Source of the DNA: Oxyruncus cristatus | Lineage: Eukaryota > Chordata > Aves > Passeriformes > Cotingidae | Length of the DNA stretch: 64,000 bases | Reading direction: 5' to 3' | NCBI GenBank assembly: GCA_013399855.1 | Contig: VXAY01003846.1 | Coordinates: forward strand, 1,162,530 to 1,226,529 | Shown: in pieces, positions 38,001 to 51,489 of the stretch | Layout: each line of letters opens with the position of its first letter | Numbering within the stretch: position 1 is the first letter of the stretch | Made by a program: the position numbers and the translations under genes | The notes under the pieces: generated by a model | What the model saw: only the letters and a program-made list of their open reading frames with translations | Databases searched by the model: none | What the model was told of the DNA's origin: nothing

Positions 38001-39871
38001 AAATAAAAAAAGAGCTTGTTTCTATGGTAAGACTTTTAAAATAAATATTAAAAAGTTTGCACTGCACATTAACTGAACAACATCCTTAAAACTCCAGTAC
38101 CTTAAACCTTACCATTTAGTCTTGACTCAAATCTATCCAGGACGTCATAGCAGAACATCAAATGTCTGTTAAGCTATACTGGTTACAACTTCAGCAAAGA
38201 TGATGAGGGATCCCTTCTCTTCATATAAAAGTATTTCAATCATGATGTAGAAAAGGAGAATATATCTCATGCATCTACACTAGCAGGGAAAATTCTACAA
38301 TCTTTTTGTATCTTGCTGGGAACTTGAATATGTTTAGAAGTTTATGGAACAAGTCTAGATTTCTTTTCAGTTGTATGCTTCCCATTTTTTGATTTTTGGA
38401 AATTATTAGATGTGTTTATGGAATGGTTTCCATGATCAGACATTAATACACACTATTGAGCTTGGTACAGCATTAACAAGATGAAGGGGCATGTGTTATA
38501 CAGAACTCATACTAATGCTCCCCTCTGGCCATCACACTTTATTAATGTGACTTTCTCTGAAAGATTTTGACCTCCTCAGAGAGGACGTTATTTATAAAAT
38601 AAAAATAAATGGAATAATATAAAATAAAATAAATGGAATCAGAAACAAGTTTAAAAAGAAACTGCTTACATCTCATTTCTGTATCTGCAGCCTATCTTGG
38701 ACATAGTACAATCAAGATATGGAAAATAACCTGTACATTATGCATGTATGCTTAGCTAATTTTACAGATAGGTTTGAGGCTATATTTGTTGTGTCTGGTT
38801 TATATATAATGATTTAGTTTATTTTCTTCTCTGTCTTCCTCTTTGTTTTCCTGCAAAACAGAACCTGCGCAACTGGCCTATGTTCCCAATCAGTGGTGTC
38901 TGCACAATTAGCTACTAGGAAAGAGCCAACCTACTAGGTAGCTGACAGCTGCTTGAATTTAGGCTGGCAACTTTAGACAGGAATAGAGATAGCAAATGCA
39001 GCTGATGCTGGGGTGCCTCCACGGGGAATACGCTAGATTAGCTAGCTCAAGATGTAAGTTCTGTTGCATAAATTCAAACTACTGAGCATTTTATGGACCT
39101 GATCTTTTGAAGCACCAGGTTGGCAGCATCTCCAGATATGACTGGATGTTCAGGTAAAGCGAAGATAGCTGCTTTTGTGGATCAGGTCAATTATCTTTTA
39201 AGTCCATCCTATGGAGCCAATAGAAGAGTCTTTCAAATGCTTAATTACACAGAGAAAGGAAGAAAACCAGACAATGGATGTAAAGAGCATAAGAATTGAT
39301 TCACTGTCTGACCACAGTGAAGTAAAACTGAAGGACTGAATTCAAGAGCAATAGTTTGGGACTGGATGAACTCCAGAAAGTGCTCAGACATCATCATGAA
39401 ATAATTTAGCTTCCAATAGGTCCTCCTTCCTTCTTTTCTTTCTTTAGTTTCCTTACTCTGTTAGCTCAGGAAAGAGTTCTAGAGCTGAAAACATTAAGTA
39501 TAAATGAAGATGGTGCTAGATGCAAATTCTAATGTTACAGATATTTTCATCACCTAATAACGGACAAAGTGACAGATATTAAAGGCAACACATTTGCACC
39601 TAAAAGGACCAGCCCAAGTGACTCTGTTGTCATTTTAACCTTTCTCATAATCTATTCAAATTAATCTTCTCAAGAGGTAGCTAAGATTCCCCAGATTGTT
39701 ATGATAGATAGAATTCTGAGTTAGGATCCAGAAGATGATTATTTGTGTTACAGCGGTATATAACATATCGTACCAAGGAGATGAGCACTGAAATGATACA
39801 GGCGAAGCAGTCTTTGCTGTGAGGGTTTTATACTCTAAGGAAACAAGAGAGTCAAAGAAAGAGAGATAAAG
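35007..39871. other. AT-rich noncoding DNA
   Basis: About 4.9 kb without a recognised gene or transposon. Open frames reach at most 87 codons. A 15-base A run sits near 35621-35635 and a 22-bp imperfect tandem pair at 38593-38639. Confidence 0.5.
38593..38639 (+). repeat. Imperfect 22-23-bp tandem pair
   Basis: Copy one (38593-38615) and copy two (38618-38639) both read tataaaata(a)...ataaatggaat, differing by one A in the A/T-rich middle. Only two copies are present. Confidence 0.85.
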
Positions 39872-40002
39872 AAATATTAACATCCCCATCTAAGAGAATG
39901 GAAGGAGATTTTCAGCATTCAGCACATGGTCATGCAGAAATAGTGACAGCTGTAGGATTTAACTTAGATCTTTTGACTTTCCACCCAATCCATCTCTATA
40001 AT
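39872..40002 (-). mobile_element. MIR-like SINE, decayed, minus orientation
   Basis: On the plus strand it reads like the reverse complement of an old amniote MIR. It begins with 'aacatccccatctaagagaa', then has 'gcacatggtcatgcagaaat', 'agtgacagctgtaggattta' and 'ttagatcttttgactttcca'. It ends like a reversed tRNA head, 'cccaatccatctctata'. The order and spacing agree with the consensus (tatccccatt..., aaggtcacacagcaagtc..., agctgggattagaaccc..., ctcctgactcccagt). About 130 bp remain. Identification is from memory of the family. Confidence 0.6.
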
Positions 40003-41621
40003 TATTGATTTTATCTAAAAAATATCCCAGCAGAAAAGTCCTGTGCTGTATCTGGTAGTAGACTGAGACATAGAATTTTACACAAGAAGGTTTGCTATTT
40101 TTACTGGCATGCAACATGATTTCAGCAGAGCTATATTCTGAATTTTCTACAAAATTCCTTTAAAATGAAAAAATGCAGTCGATTACTGACTGATAATATT
40201 TTTTCATGGCCTCCAAATTCAAAGGCTGAATACATCAACCTTTCAATCTTTATTTGCAGTAAGGTTTGTTTGGCTTGCCTTTTATTTATTTTTTTTTCCC
40301 TACAATAAGAGTGCATGAGAGAATAAATCTAAATAACTTGGTGGTCAAGATCATAACCAAAATACATATTATAGTTATCCTAGCTGCTCTTGGCCATGAC
40401 TAACTTTGTTAGTCCTCACAAATTTTGGCAAAAAAATCAGTCTTTAACTGATACTGATCAGACTGCCCTGGTTTTGAGCACATAAAACAATCTAAGAAGT
40501 CGAAATCAATATTGAAAAATATTCTTCCAACCATAACAGCTGCTCCAAATAACTTATTCTTTATTTTACCAGGTTGCATAATTTTTTCCATACAGCTTAC
40601 TGTTCTAAAAGCTGTAATACCCATATTAAGGTGCATTAATCTTAATTCCATAGTAAATGGAAGTAGTATATAAAATCGCATCTCACTTTTGTGTTTGTAA
40701 GCAAAAACTCAAAAACCCAGTAAAGAGACAAGATATGGATCATTTTGATTTCGGTGTCGTTGGCGGGAGTATCCAAAACAGAGCCCTGCATCAGTGCTGC
40801 TGATTTGAAATCCAGTAATATTTTCAAAGACAGAGAAAGAGGTGCCAAGGACAAAGTTTTGCTACCACTTTGCAATGTCAGCTAAAGATGGTTATTCTCT
40901 ACTTTCCTTTTTCTGATGTGAAAGGATGGTTCAAATGGCTGCTACTTTTCTTTCTTGTATTTCAGTGACAGATAAATGCTCATTTATTGAGCAACTCAAT
41001 GTGTTTCACAAGGTAAAGGTAAAAGCCAAATTGTGTTTTGTGTCTGGTCTACAGCATACAGCACATAAGAAAAAAGTAGATTTGGATGAAGCTGGTGTAC
41101 AAGGCCCCGTCCTCAGGCTTACATTTAAAAAATGCCAGAGAGGGTTTCTTGAATGTCATTTTGGGCTTGAAGAAGCAAATTGCATAGTACTGAATGCCAT
41201 GGTACTATGATTACATCAATAAATACAAAGCCATCCCTACTTCACACTGTGAGGTTGTACCTATGTCTCATAAGATATTTAGTTTACAACACATGATCAC
41301 TCTGCTGCTTACTGTGCTCTAAACCAACTCCATCTAAACCAACTCCACTTCTGCTTTCAGTGAAATCTTCCAATCAACCAAATCAACTTCTATATTTGTG
41401 TGGCAAGTAAGAGAATATTTTCAGAAGCAGACAGTTTTTTATAAATGAAAAAATATGTAGCAGAAAAAACTGTGAAAGGATAAAAAATGTCTATGGAAAA
41501 AACCCTGATTATTAAAGTCACAAAAGGTAGCTCTTTAAAGCAGTAAACTTGAAAATGTTGATTAAACAACACAGAATCATGTTAACAGGAAGACTTGATG
41601 GGAACCAGTGATGAGGAAATT
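40003..41621. other. Noncoding DNA with a small CpG cluster
   Basis: No gene or transposon recognised. A dense little CpG group (tttcggtgtcgttggcggga) lies at about 40750-40769 in otherwise CpG-poor DNA. A 15-bp tandem pair lies at 41319-41348. Confidence 0.5.
41319..41348 (+). repeat. Tandem 15-bp repeat, two copies
   Basis: ctaaaccaactccat is followed directly by ctaaaccaactccac; the copies differ only in the last base. Confidence 0.9.
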
Positions 41622-41820
41622 AACGTAGGACTTGGGAAAGTTTCACTCAGATTCCTGCTCTGCTACTGAGAGTTGACACAGTTGCTGGGCACATTTGTTG
41701 CCTTTCTGCTATCTGTATAATAGCATGAGACAGGGACAACAGCACTTCTCAACCTCACAGGAGCATTATTTGGGTAAATCAGTGAAAGATTCTGAGATAT
41801 TCAGGTTTCATGGTGATGAG
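41622..41820 (+). mobile_element. MIR-like SINE, nearly full-length but decayed
   Basis: The head 'aggacttgggaaag', the segment 'agattcctgctctgctactg', the body 'ttgacacagttgctgggcac', and the 3' end 'ggtaaatcagtgaaagattc' with 'tgagatattcaggtttcatg' and 'gtgatgag' appear in consensus order. The end 'cagatactatggtgatg' is diagnostic of an amniote MIR-type family found in birds, crocodilians and turtles. About 200 bp are present, close to the family length. It is noncoding and too diverged to be mobile. Confidence 0.65.
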
Positions 41821-44041
41821 AAAAGAAGGATAGAAAGGGCATGAAACAGAGAATCCTGGTGGCCATCTATTACATTCTTAAATACATAATCCCAGAGGCA
41901 CTACCACCATTGCTGATGAGCTCGGCTGGTTTTGGCTCTGTTGAACATGTAAGAAGCTTCTGCCAGCTTCTCACAGAAGCCATCCCCTGTAGCCTCCCTG
42001 ATGCCAAAACATTGCCACACAAAGCTACTACATGTGCAGACCAAGTCCTACAGCTGTGGCTTGGGATGGTACAGTAGGAGAGCAGGAAATATAGGATGAA
42101 TAAGGCTGACAGGGGATGGCGGGGGACAATCTCCAGATGCTGAGGTGTTGGGTGGGAGGGTGCACAGATTAGAAGGCATAGGTCTGAAAATAGGATTTGG
42201 ACAGGTATTCAGGCCATGTGGCTCCTTATTTGTTCTTACTGCGAACTTCAGGACCACACTTCAATTTTTGCTTTGGGAATTATTATGGCTAGCTGTGAGA
42301 TAATTATTGAAGTGAAAATAATAATTATTATAATTTCCATCTATTTTCAATAAGAAAAGAATTTCCCTTTCATACCACCAGGCCCATTAATTTCAACTGT
42401 AGCAGTGATGCTTTGTAGAGGTAGTAGTGGTGAGAAGTGCAATACAACTCTTTTCTAGAAGCTCTTTCTGCGACCTCAAGCAGCTTTTGGTCTTGTTGAA
42501 TATTGCTTCTTCACTGTCACCCTGTGAGGCTGGTCATGAGTTGCAGGGTGCTTAGTCCCTGCACAGCCTGTGCACAGTGCTCTCTCCTGCCCTGAATTGT
42601 CCCTGAAGGACCAGCCACATTTACTGGTGCCGTGCTGAGAAAAGCACAGGAAATGCTTCATCTCCATTCTCAGCACCAGTGAAGGGGAGGGTAGGCTGAT
42701 GGAGGAGGAGGAAAGGAGGGGCAGTAGCCAAAGGGGACGAGGGTCCTGGCTCTCCATCCATGAATTAGTTTATTTGTCTGTTGGAGCTGTGGCTTAGTAA
42801 GAGTACAGCAGACCTGAAGACTGCAAGGAGCATTCTGCCTCTGCAGCCATGAGGAGACACTTGAATTAATTTGTAGATGAAGGAAACAGAGCATGGGTTA
42901 TTCAAAGGTCATGATTTTCCAAGCTGGATTTCTAGAGGTTTGCATCCAAATTTGTTCTAAGTGAGGGAAGTAGAGCCGTTACACCTTGAATCACTGCTTT
43001 GTGCAAAAATTATGATAGAAACACATGCCTCAGAATATCACAGGGAATAAATTTCCCTGTTAAGGTATGTCTTGGGGGAAAAAATGCTTATGCTTTCCTT
43101 CTAGAATATATTTACAAAATAGACAGAGATTTCTACCTTTTTGGTATTTAGGAGTCCTTAAAATTTATATGTCAATCCAAACCCAGAGAAAACCTACTTT
43201 TTAGATGTTTGAAAATACTTATAATCCCTAAATGTAAAATCACATGTTAATTTCCAATGAATAGTAAGTACATTCTATACTTTATACCTCTTGGAAACAC
43301 TGGAAATGTGCCTATATTTATCTTTCAAAACAGTAGTTTGGTGAAGGAAGGAAAGATGCTTTTTGGACAGTTTTTAATTCCATTTTTTTTTTTTTCTGAA
43401 TTCAATTTCATCCTCCAAACTTTCCAGGATGAATTTGGACCTCAGACTTACTGAAAACGAGCTGAACTTTATCTTTGCTATCTGCAAGAAGGGCTTGATA
43501 CTTCCTTTTGGTTTGTGTCAGAATCTAACTAAAACATGATTTTGCACAGAGTCTTTTTGTCAGACGTCCCCAGTTTTCAGTCTAAACTGATCTGTGCATT
43601 CACAGTGAAGCTTCATTAAAGATCAGGCCAAGCAGTCTTTAAAAAGTACAGAGCTTCAATGATAGACAGATGGTGGCTTTCATGATGTCAGGAAGTGTCA
43701 AATATTATGGTTGGCTGCAGAATGATGGCTACTTTCCAAACAGATTGAGAAACAGACAGAAAGAGCAAGAACACCATTTGTTGTATTTAGATACATTGTG
43801 AACAGAAGGAAGCAAGACAGAGCATACTTTTACACATCTTTTTTCCACTCCTTGTGAAAACAGTTTAGGATTTGTTATGTTATATTAGCCCTATCATTAT
43901 GCAAAAACATGTGAAAGCCAGAAATGCTGATATATACATACATACATATATAAATGTTTCCATTGTGACTTTCTGTGGTTTTATTTGCATTTCTGTGGAT
44001 ATTTTCTTTAATATTTTAGGTAGATCAAAACTTGTGATTCC
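41821..44041. other. Noncoding DNA, nothing recognised
   Basis: No gene recognised. A locally GC-richer part at 42470-42740 has open frames up to 93 codons on the minus strand, with overlapping frames and no domain character. A T run is at 43382-43395. Confidence 0.5.
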
Positions 44042-44148
44042 ATTTATTTATTTATTTATTTATTTATTTATTTTAGGAACAAAGCTGTGCTATTTAGATA
44101 ACTTACAAAAATATTATTGTTATTATTTTTATTGTTATTATTATTAAT
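44042..44148 (+). repeat. (ATTT)n and (TTA)n microsatellites
   Basis: An uninterrupted ATTT tetranucleotide array of about eight units covers 44042-44075. After about 35 bases an imperfect TTA trinucleotide array follows at 44112-44148. An open frame across it gives an artefactual Tyr/Leu/Phe/Ile repeat. Confidence 0.92.
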
Positions 44149-47100
44149 CTATATGCTCTTCTGATCCTGTGTTTGGGATAGTGCTCATTTAAGTACTTAA
44201 ATTTAAAGAATTGTTTTAGTGTTGAGTAAGGATGGGTTTTATTCAGTATCTGTATTGGTGCTTCTGGAGTTGGTACACTTTTGGTACTTCAGAATGGGAC
44301 AGTTTTGAAATATAATATGTGCCAACAGCTAGAGTAGCAAGGATTTTAATAAAAATACTGAAAGACAGTGGTCATGCAGTGGTCTCTGCCTGGATGGGTG
44401 GCTTAAGCTGCACAGAGACTGAATGACAAAGATTACTCCTGTCTGAGAGACAGGGCAGATTTTGTGTGTAAAAAATAATCAAGAACCATAATTTTTTACT
44501 AGAGTATTTTTTGTGTCCATAGAATTAAGTGTGAAGGATGCTGAAATGCATACCTTAGTGCATACGATTATATCTTGGGAGTCTACATCAGGTCAGTGTT
44601 TTGGTAGAGCAAACTCAATGTTCCTGATGACTGTCATTTTGAAAAGTTCCTACCCCATGTGCCTGGCAAAATTACTGTAGTGTCTGTCTGCCCCCACGTC
44701 TATAAGGGAGAGGTGTCAAGTTTGCCTTTGCTTAAAATCTTGATTTAAAGGTAAAGAAAGGAGCTGACCTTGGTCAGGAGGAGTGAAGAGGGAGAAAAGG
44801 CCTGTAGGAAAGAGACATCTAAGAAGCTGGGAACTAGGACAGCTGCCCTGTGTGTGTTCGAGCTTGTTTTATTTATTTATGAGCTTTTTCATGATGCTTT
44901 TCACTATCTGTGTATAATCACTCCTTTCCTCCCCCCTGCTCTCACAGAAAACCTATTTGTTTCTGCAAATTATCAAAATACATGCTTATATTTATGATAA
45001 TTAAAGCCATGTAAAAATAAATGACCACTTTTGGAAATAACCTTTTATTCTTTTTGCTTGTTCTCCATTCAACAGTGGACTAGTTGAATCCATGGAGCTG
45101 TCATGTGATAATAATTTTACACTTCCAAATTATACCAACATTTACAAACAGCATAGCAATTACGGTCCACAAGGAACCTCCTTAACCAGAATCCTGTTGC
45201 TCTGTGGAAGGAAAACAAAAACTGTGGACTGGAGCTTATTCCTGCCTTGTTAAAATGTGGCTTTTGATTAATGGTACAAAATGGAGGGATTGAATTTTCC
45301 TGTTTTTCTGTTTTTGCCAAATTTTCTGTATGATTCAGCAACCCCCCCCATTTGAGTACTGGATATATTTATTTTTATTTTTTTCTTACTTTGGTATTTG
45401 GTCTTTATTAAGGATGTTGTGAGGACTGATGGCATTTTTTATCTAATTCATTCTTTGTAAATAAATAAGCATGGCCTGAATAATACAAAAATGTTCACAA
45501 GTAATCATTAAAGCTCTTAATGAATTCTCTTTGCCCATAGTCACACAGAATCCATTCATGTTCGCTTCTCAGTGAAAGAACAATCAATTAAGTTTTAGCA
45601 GAAAGGTGTATAAAAAGCAATAATGCAAATTTTTTTTCCCATGAGATTTATGGAAGATTGAGTCAGAGGAGGAACACACAACTGTGTGCACAGGAAGTAG
45701 TGTTCCTCACACTACTTCAGCCAGAGAGAAAAAACAGTGTGACCTGATTTACCAATCCCGACCAAACAATGCAGCTTGAATTTCAAATATTTGTGATCAG
45801 TTTGAAAGGTAAAACTTCAGATATATTTGTTGAGTATGTTTAAATGAGAAAATCGTGATCTGCTGATGGATATTCCATGAGAAGAAAAAGATGCTAATTT
45901 AGTCAAAGAAATGACAGGTAGAGAATTACTCACTCCGAGCTACTGGCAAATAGTGTACGAGTGGCACCAAGGTTTTAATTCAAACACTTAACAAAGAAAG
46001 CAACTAATAACGTCTTCCTTTTTCATCTGAAGTACTATAAAGCAGAGGTTTAGCCCTTCTGCCAAATTGATTTTGCAGAACTTCTGCCTTCATTAGTTTT
46101 ACTCAAATTGCCTTAATTAAGAAACTAACTCTCCAGCCCTGACTTTGATCTTGTTTTCAGTCTGGATGTGTCCAGGTTCATCCTTATGGACTTGCTGATT
46201 TGCTGCTGGATTCAGGTCAGAAGTCACATTCTGCTTGTCTGCAGAATGTTCCTCCAAATGATACTTGTCTAGGTGAAAAAATCTTTTTGATTTGATAGTT
46301 TTCTTAATATGTTTATGAAATTAAAAAGTTATCAAACAACCCCTCATGTTGGTACGATTCAAATGTCCAGACAGCTGGTTAGAAGTTCTTCACTCTAGGA
46401 AAGTCTGGGGAAAAGGAGACCATGGCAAAAATTTTCAAAGTAATTCATGGAAGAAAATACTTTATCCTGAGGGAAGATGGCACAAGAAGTAGTTTGAATT
46501 TCAACAAGAAAGACATGGTTTAAACAGGTTTTTCTGTGTCCAGTGAGGATGATGAAGTCCACACAGGTTTCCTGGGAATGTGGTGGTAGTGAGTTAATGC
46601 TCTTTCTTTGGGAATGATGAAGGTACAAATGCTGTCTGTTCAAGGGAGTGGAGGGCAGTCTACGATCTCCTGAGAGCCCCTCAGACCCTGCTTTTTGCTG
46701 AGTTGTGATTACTGTTTTGACCCAGCTTGAATACATTAAAATATAAGTGAATGTTTCAGAGTTTTGTTAAAAGGGACTATCTGCATCAAAAGATATTTAA
46801 GGTTTCTCAGTTTCATGTTATCTAATTATAAAATAAATACATTGATTAAACAAATTCACAGGCTTTCAGTATATCAGCTGCTTTTTCTGAGAGCTTATTT
46901 CCCCACAGCTATCAAGTTTGCACAAAAGATAAATAAAATATCAATAAATGGCTCTCCACGAAGATAGTGCCATTCTTTATGGAACTGCATCAGTGATAGG
47001 TCAAATTTATATTGCTCTGCAGCATGATTTTAATATCATTCTGGCCTGGTTTAGGCATAATCAAGTCTTCTGTTGAAAGAGCTCTTGTAAGGAGCAATTA

Positions 47101-49207
47101 AACATTAGTACTTTAGCTAAACCCGTATTAAATTATGCCTTGGAATTTAAGTATCTGGGAATCATCTTAAATCTCAGCTTGAATTTCAGGTGGTATTGTA
47201 TCTGCAATTTATATTGAGGTATCAGGCAATCCGTTTCCATCTTGATTTAGTATTTATAGCTTAAAATATTATTTTATTATTAAGTGTTCTATGCAATTCT
47301 TAGTAAGGCCACTAATAGATTAAGGTACTATTATTTATGATTACAGCTTCTGCTTTTCAACAAGAAAAGAAGCTGAGCATTCAGTGGGTGAATTTTAACA
47401 TGCTTTTTGAAAGCCTTGAAATAAATCAAAGATAGCTGGGTACCCCTCAACAGCCATGAGCTGCAATTCCAGGCCTTCCAGTGATGGGAAGGGCTCATAA
47501 CACAGGGGAAGAAAAAGGATGTGCTGTAACCCTAAGGGCTCAACAGGACCTCTCTGTTAGGCACAAGCAGGAGAAGATTATCTGGAAAAGATTTAATTAC
47601 AAGTATCTCACCTTCCTTTTGTTATGGACTGACAGGACAAGCAGATGTGTGACTCTGAACCCTTTGAAACGAACTGTGACAGTATGAACAATAGTAGGGA
47701 GTTTTACTCACTCCAAAAGTAGCCTTCATCAAGTCATCAAGTATATACAGTTTAGACTGGCACTAGGATGAAAGGGGAGTAAATGGTGCCTTGTATCTTG
47801 ATCAAGGTAGATCACCATTAGACATTATATTTGAAATCTCTTAAGCTTAGAAATAGCTTTATGTATGTGATGCTGAGCTTGTTTGTAGATTTATTTCAGC
47901 ATTAAATATGTCCACTGTTTATGTTTTAAATATATATTCAGTTTATGTCAGTATCATTTTTGATCGCTGATGGAAGCTTGCAGGTTAGTTTCCCTGTCAG
48001 CAGAGAGATGTCTCAAAGGATTAGGGAAATAAATGCTTCAAAATCCAAAGTAATAAAGAAAAATAATTAATTTTATTTAAATTATAGGAAAGACAGGTCT
48101 TTTGCATAAATCTCATGTTGAATATATTATGTTTATTAGGGCCAGATAGGATGAGTATGAACTGCATAATTTCCTTTTTACTTTCCATGTAAGACACATA
48201 CTTGACAAAGCACAGTTGTACTTGCTATACCATACATGAGCTTTTTTAACATAAAGAGTAAAGAGAGCTTATATAACATGGTATTGCCTAAAGATCAGTT
48301 CTCTGTTTTAAGAGCTAATTTCTTCATGCTGCTGGTCTGTTCTACAAACTCTTTTGTATTTTAAGATGGAGGACTTCCCCTTCTCCCAGTTTTGAGGAAG
48401 AAACAGAAATGGGGAAAACAAACTTATTTCTATGAGTTTCTATGTGACATAGACACTGATGTCCTAATACCTAGTTACAGCTCTGACAGCTGGGTTGGGA
48501 ATAAAAGTTATGAAATTCTGCATCAGCAAGCCATCAAGCAAGACTATTGATGGCCTGAAGACTTGCCTAAATACAACCACATTTGATCCTATTGTCTGCT
48601 TTACCTAAAATTAGTTTTTAGAAGACTGGTTGGAAACCATGGTCTTCATTTTCCTAAGCACCCTATGCTTGTTAATAAAGTTCCTTATTGTGTAATAATT
48701 GACCTAAAGAGCCAGCGCCATAGTTATCAAATGATATCCTAAACAAATGTATTAAAATTATTCTGAATTGGTAATATTTAATATCATCTTTCCTGTAATT
48801 AAAAAGTTTAGCTAGCTTCTAATAAAACTTTATTAGAAGACAGTGTTACCTACTTAATTTTGAAAGGTGGTATAACCAAGCTTGTGACTAGTATATCATT
48901 CAAGGACAGGCTCAGAAATCAATTCAACACAGGCATCAATATTCAAGTTTGGGGTAGGAAAGACTCTGGCTGCCTTGCCTTAATATATTCAGCATGTTTT
49001 CTACAATCTGAACTACCTATATTAAGTCACCAAAGTAACAATATCTCTAGAGGCAATTCTAATTCTGTAGTTTGAAATTTTTTTTTCTCCCATCCTGTAT
49101 ATTCTGCTTTAGCTTTTCTTTCTGGGTATCATCCCGCTACTCCTAAATCTATTAATTTTGATCTTTTACATTTTTAGTTAAGATACACCAGCATTCTAGC
49201 TACCTGA
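44149..49207. other. AT-rich noncoding DNA
   Basis: About 5 kb without a recognised gene. The largest open frame is 113 codons (minus, 46395-46736), without features. A run of eight C at 45342-45349 is present. Near 45520-45545 the words 'ttgcccatagtcacacag' recall the middle of a reversed MIR-type SINE, but flanks do not support a call. Confidence 0.5.
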
Positions 49208-49238
49208 GGGCATGGGATTGAGAATGGGGGGTGGGGGG
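49208..49238 (+). other. Potential G-quadruplex motif
   Basis: Four G tracts of at least three bases occur within 31 bases: GGG, GGG, GGGGGG and GGGGGG, with loops of 3, 9 and 1 bases. The middle loop is longer than the usual limit of seven, so the motif meets relaxed but not strict criteria. Confidence 0.5.
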
Positions 49239-51489
49239 AAAGGACATCTTCCTGGTGAATTTAGTATTAGAACAACAGGAGACAGACATAATTACTGTAG
49301 TCCCATCCAAGTTTAGCATTGCTACAAAACACCAAGGATAGCATTTAGCTGAAATGTTCCTCTGTAGAATTTCATTGCTTTACTTTAATTCATAGCTGAG
49401 AGCTTAGCCTATAGCAACCTGTGCCATAGTTAATGAAAATTGAAACGTTACATTATTATTGTCCTTCAGGGTAAAAAAATTAAAACATCAACTTTATCTA
49501 AAAAGACGGTTTCATTCCAGCTGCTGCATTTAGGGAGAGAAGCATATGCAAGGCATATACATTATCCAAGTGTCTCCGTCCCCAAAGGATGGATGAAAGA
49601 ACGTTTTCTGGGAATGAATCTCTGGGTTTTTTAGAAATATTATGATAATTTGTTGTTTATAGTAGACTACACCATAGGGAAGGTTTTACATGCAGTATAC
49701 AGACGGAGTGATGAAGTCATTCACAAATTGTATCAGAAAGGGATAGATGGATGGAGTCTATTATTGAAGCAGTACCTTATTTGCGTAACATAAAAAAGGA
49801 CAGGATAACGGCAAACAATTTCACTGTCTGTGGAAGCCTTCCCTGTCTTTTGTTAAGAAATAAGATACCATGGCTATGGTTCCTGACTACATCTGATGTA
49901 GCAGATACAGCAATAGACAGTGGTCCAGGAGTGAGTTGTAACTTTCTGAAGCACTTCCATTTATAGAACAATCCTGTATGGACAGCCATTGGTCAGCTAC
50001 TCTTTATCCAATAAGGTAAATTCCTATATACTAATGGAAGGCAACGTACAGCTGACCTGACTCCAATGAGTCTTTCCCTTCTGCCTCTCCTATTCCAGCA
50101 AATTTTCCATCCCCAGTTTTGTGAATACAAAGTGGCAGCATAGTTCTCCTTAACCACCAAAACTCTCCAATGTCCTAGCCATTCTTCCTACCAGAAAAAC
50201 TCAGATTTAATTGCACGGTTTCTGATATACAGATTATACAGATGACAAGGAGCTTAATGAAATGGAGAATAAAGTATACAAAGTATTTTTATCTGTTTTA
50301 CTCTTATTGTATATCTCAGATCAATATTTCTTTGCTATGTGACGTGTCAGTTCTGCCAGGGCTCCAAGGGTTGCTTTGCTTGCACCTCAGTTCAGTAGGA
50401 AGGACTCTGGCCTGTACAGTATAGTAGATTGGATGGCAAGGACTGACGTTTCAAGATTCAGATGTTTGCAAAATAATCTTTATACTACATTAGCTGCTTT
50501 TCAGTCTGTGGTTTTTCTCCAATACATTTTCAGAGAGTAGCAAGCAATTCCCTGGGAACAACCTCCACTGTGTTTCATGTTCTCCTGGATATCTTGATCA
50601 AAGTACATTCACCTTGAATAGCAAGTTAATGTTTTTTTATAAATCTTAATGTCTTTTAGCATGAGCTTCAGAAAACACAGCATTATAAAAAAAGAAATTT
50701 TAAAATGCTAATAGATCAAACATGTATGTATCCCTGAGAATCCCTTCTCATCTTCTGCAAAGACAGAAGATGGCCACCAGGTGTGAGGATTTGGTGTTTG
50801 CACCAGTGTTTTATCCTTCACGTGTTGTTATTGGTACAGCTTAACTCCTTATTTACCTCTTCCAGAGTGCCTCATCCCATACCAGCGACACTGTTGGGGA
50901 ACTGAGCTTTAGACTATAATTACAGATTTGTCCATATTAAGTGAAAATGTAGGTTGATGAATATGGAGCTAGGTGTTTGTAGAAGAGGAGATATCCCATT
51001 CTTGGTTCACAGATATCAAATAGGCTCTACATGTTGTATAAAACTGTTTTTTCTGTGCGTCTTCTGTACTCAAAGACTGCTTTGCCTATAGGAGTGCAAT
51101 TCTGAAAAATGTTACTGCTGGATCTACAAAGAAGATATTGGATTCCAGATGAGTGTTATGAATTAATTTCAAGAAATTGATGATACCTGCTGTATTACCA
51201 GCTCCCTGTAGGAACCCTCCATGACAGTATTAACAAAGAAGACAGGCCTGATTATGAATTATGCTGCTGGGGTAAGAGCAACCTTTTCATTCTCTCATTT
51301 TTAGGGATTTCTCTGTCCTACTTTGTGTCTGCTTTATTTTTTTACTTTGGCCATGATATCCTTCCATAAAAAGTGAGATGCATTTAAGATTTATCTCCTT
51401 GCACTCAGCTTTGTAAAACAAAACAAAAATAAACAAATATGCAGACATAAGACATACTCAATTCCCGTTAACCTTTATCACACATAGTC
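49239..51489. other. AT-rich noncoding DNA
   Basis: No gene or transposon recognised. Open frames do not exceed 71 codons. Two of these overlap on opposite strands at 49751-49989, which shows how little they mean. Confidence 0.5.

Noticed and set aside
45500..45560. The words ttgcccatagtcacacag, like the middle of a reversed MIR-type SINE.
   Set aside because: Flanking sequence does not follow the family for long enough to support a call.
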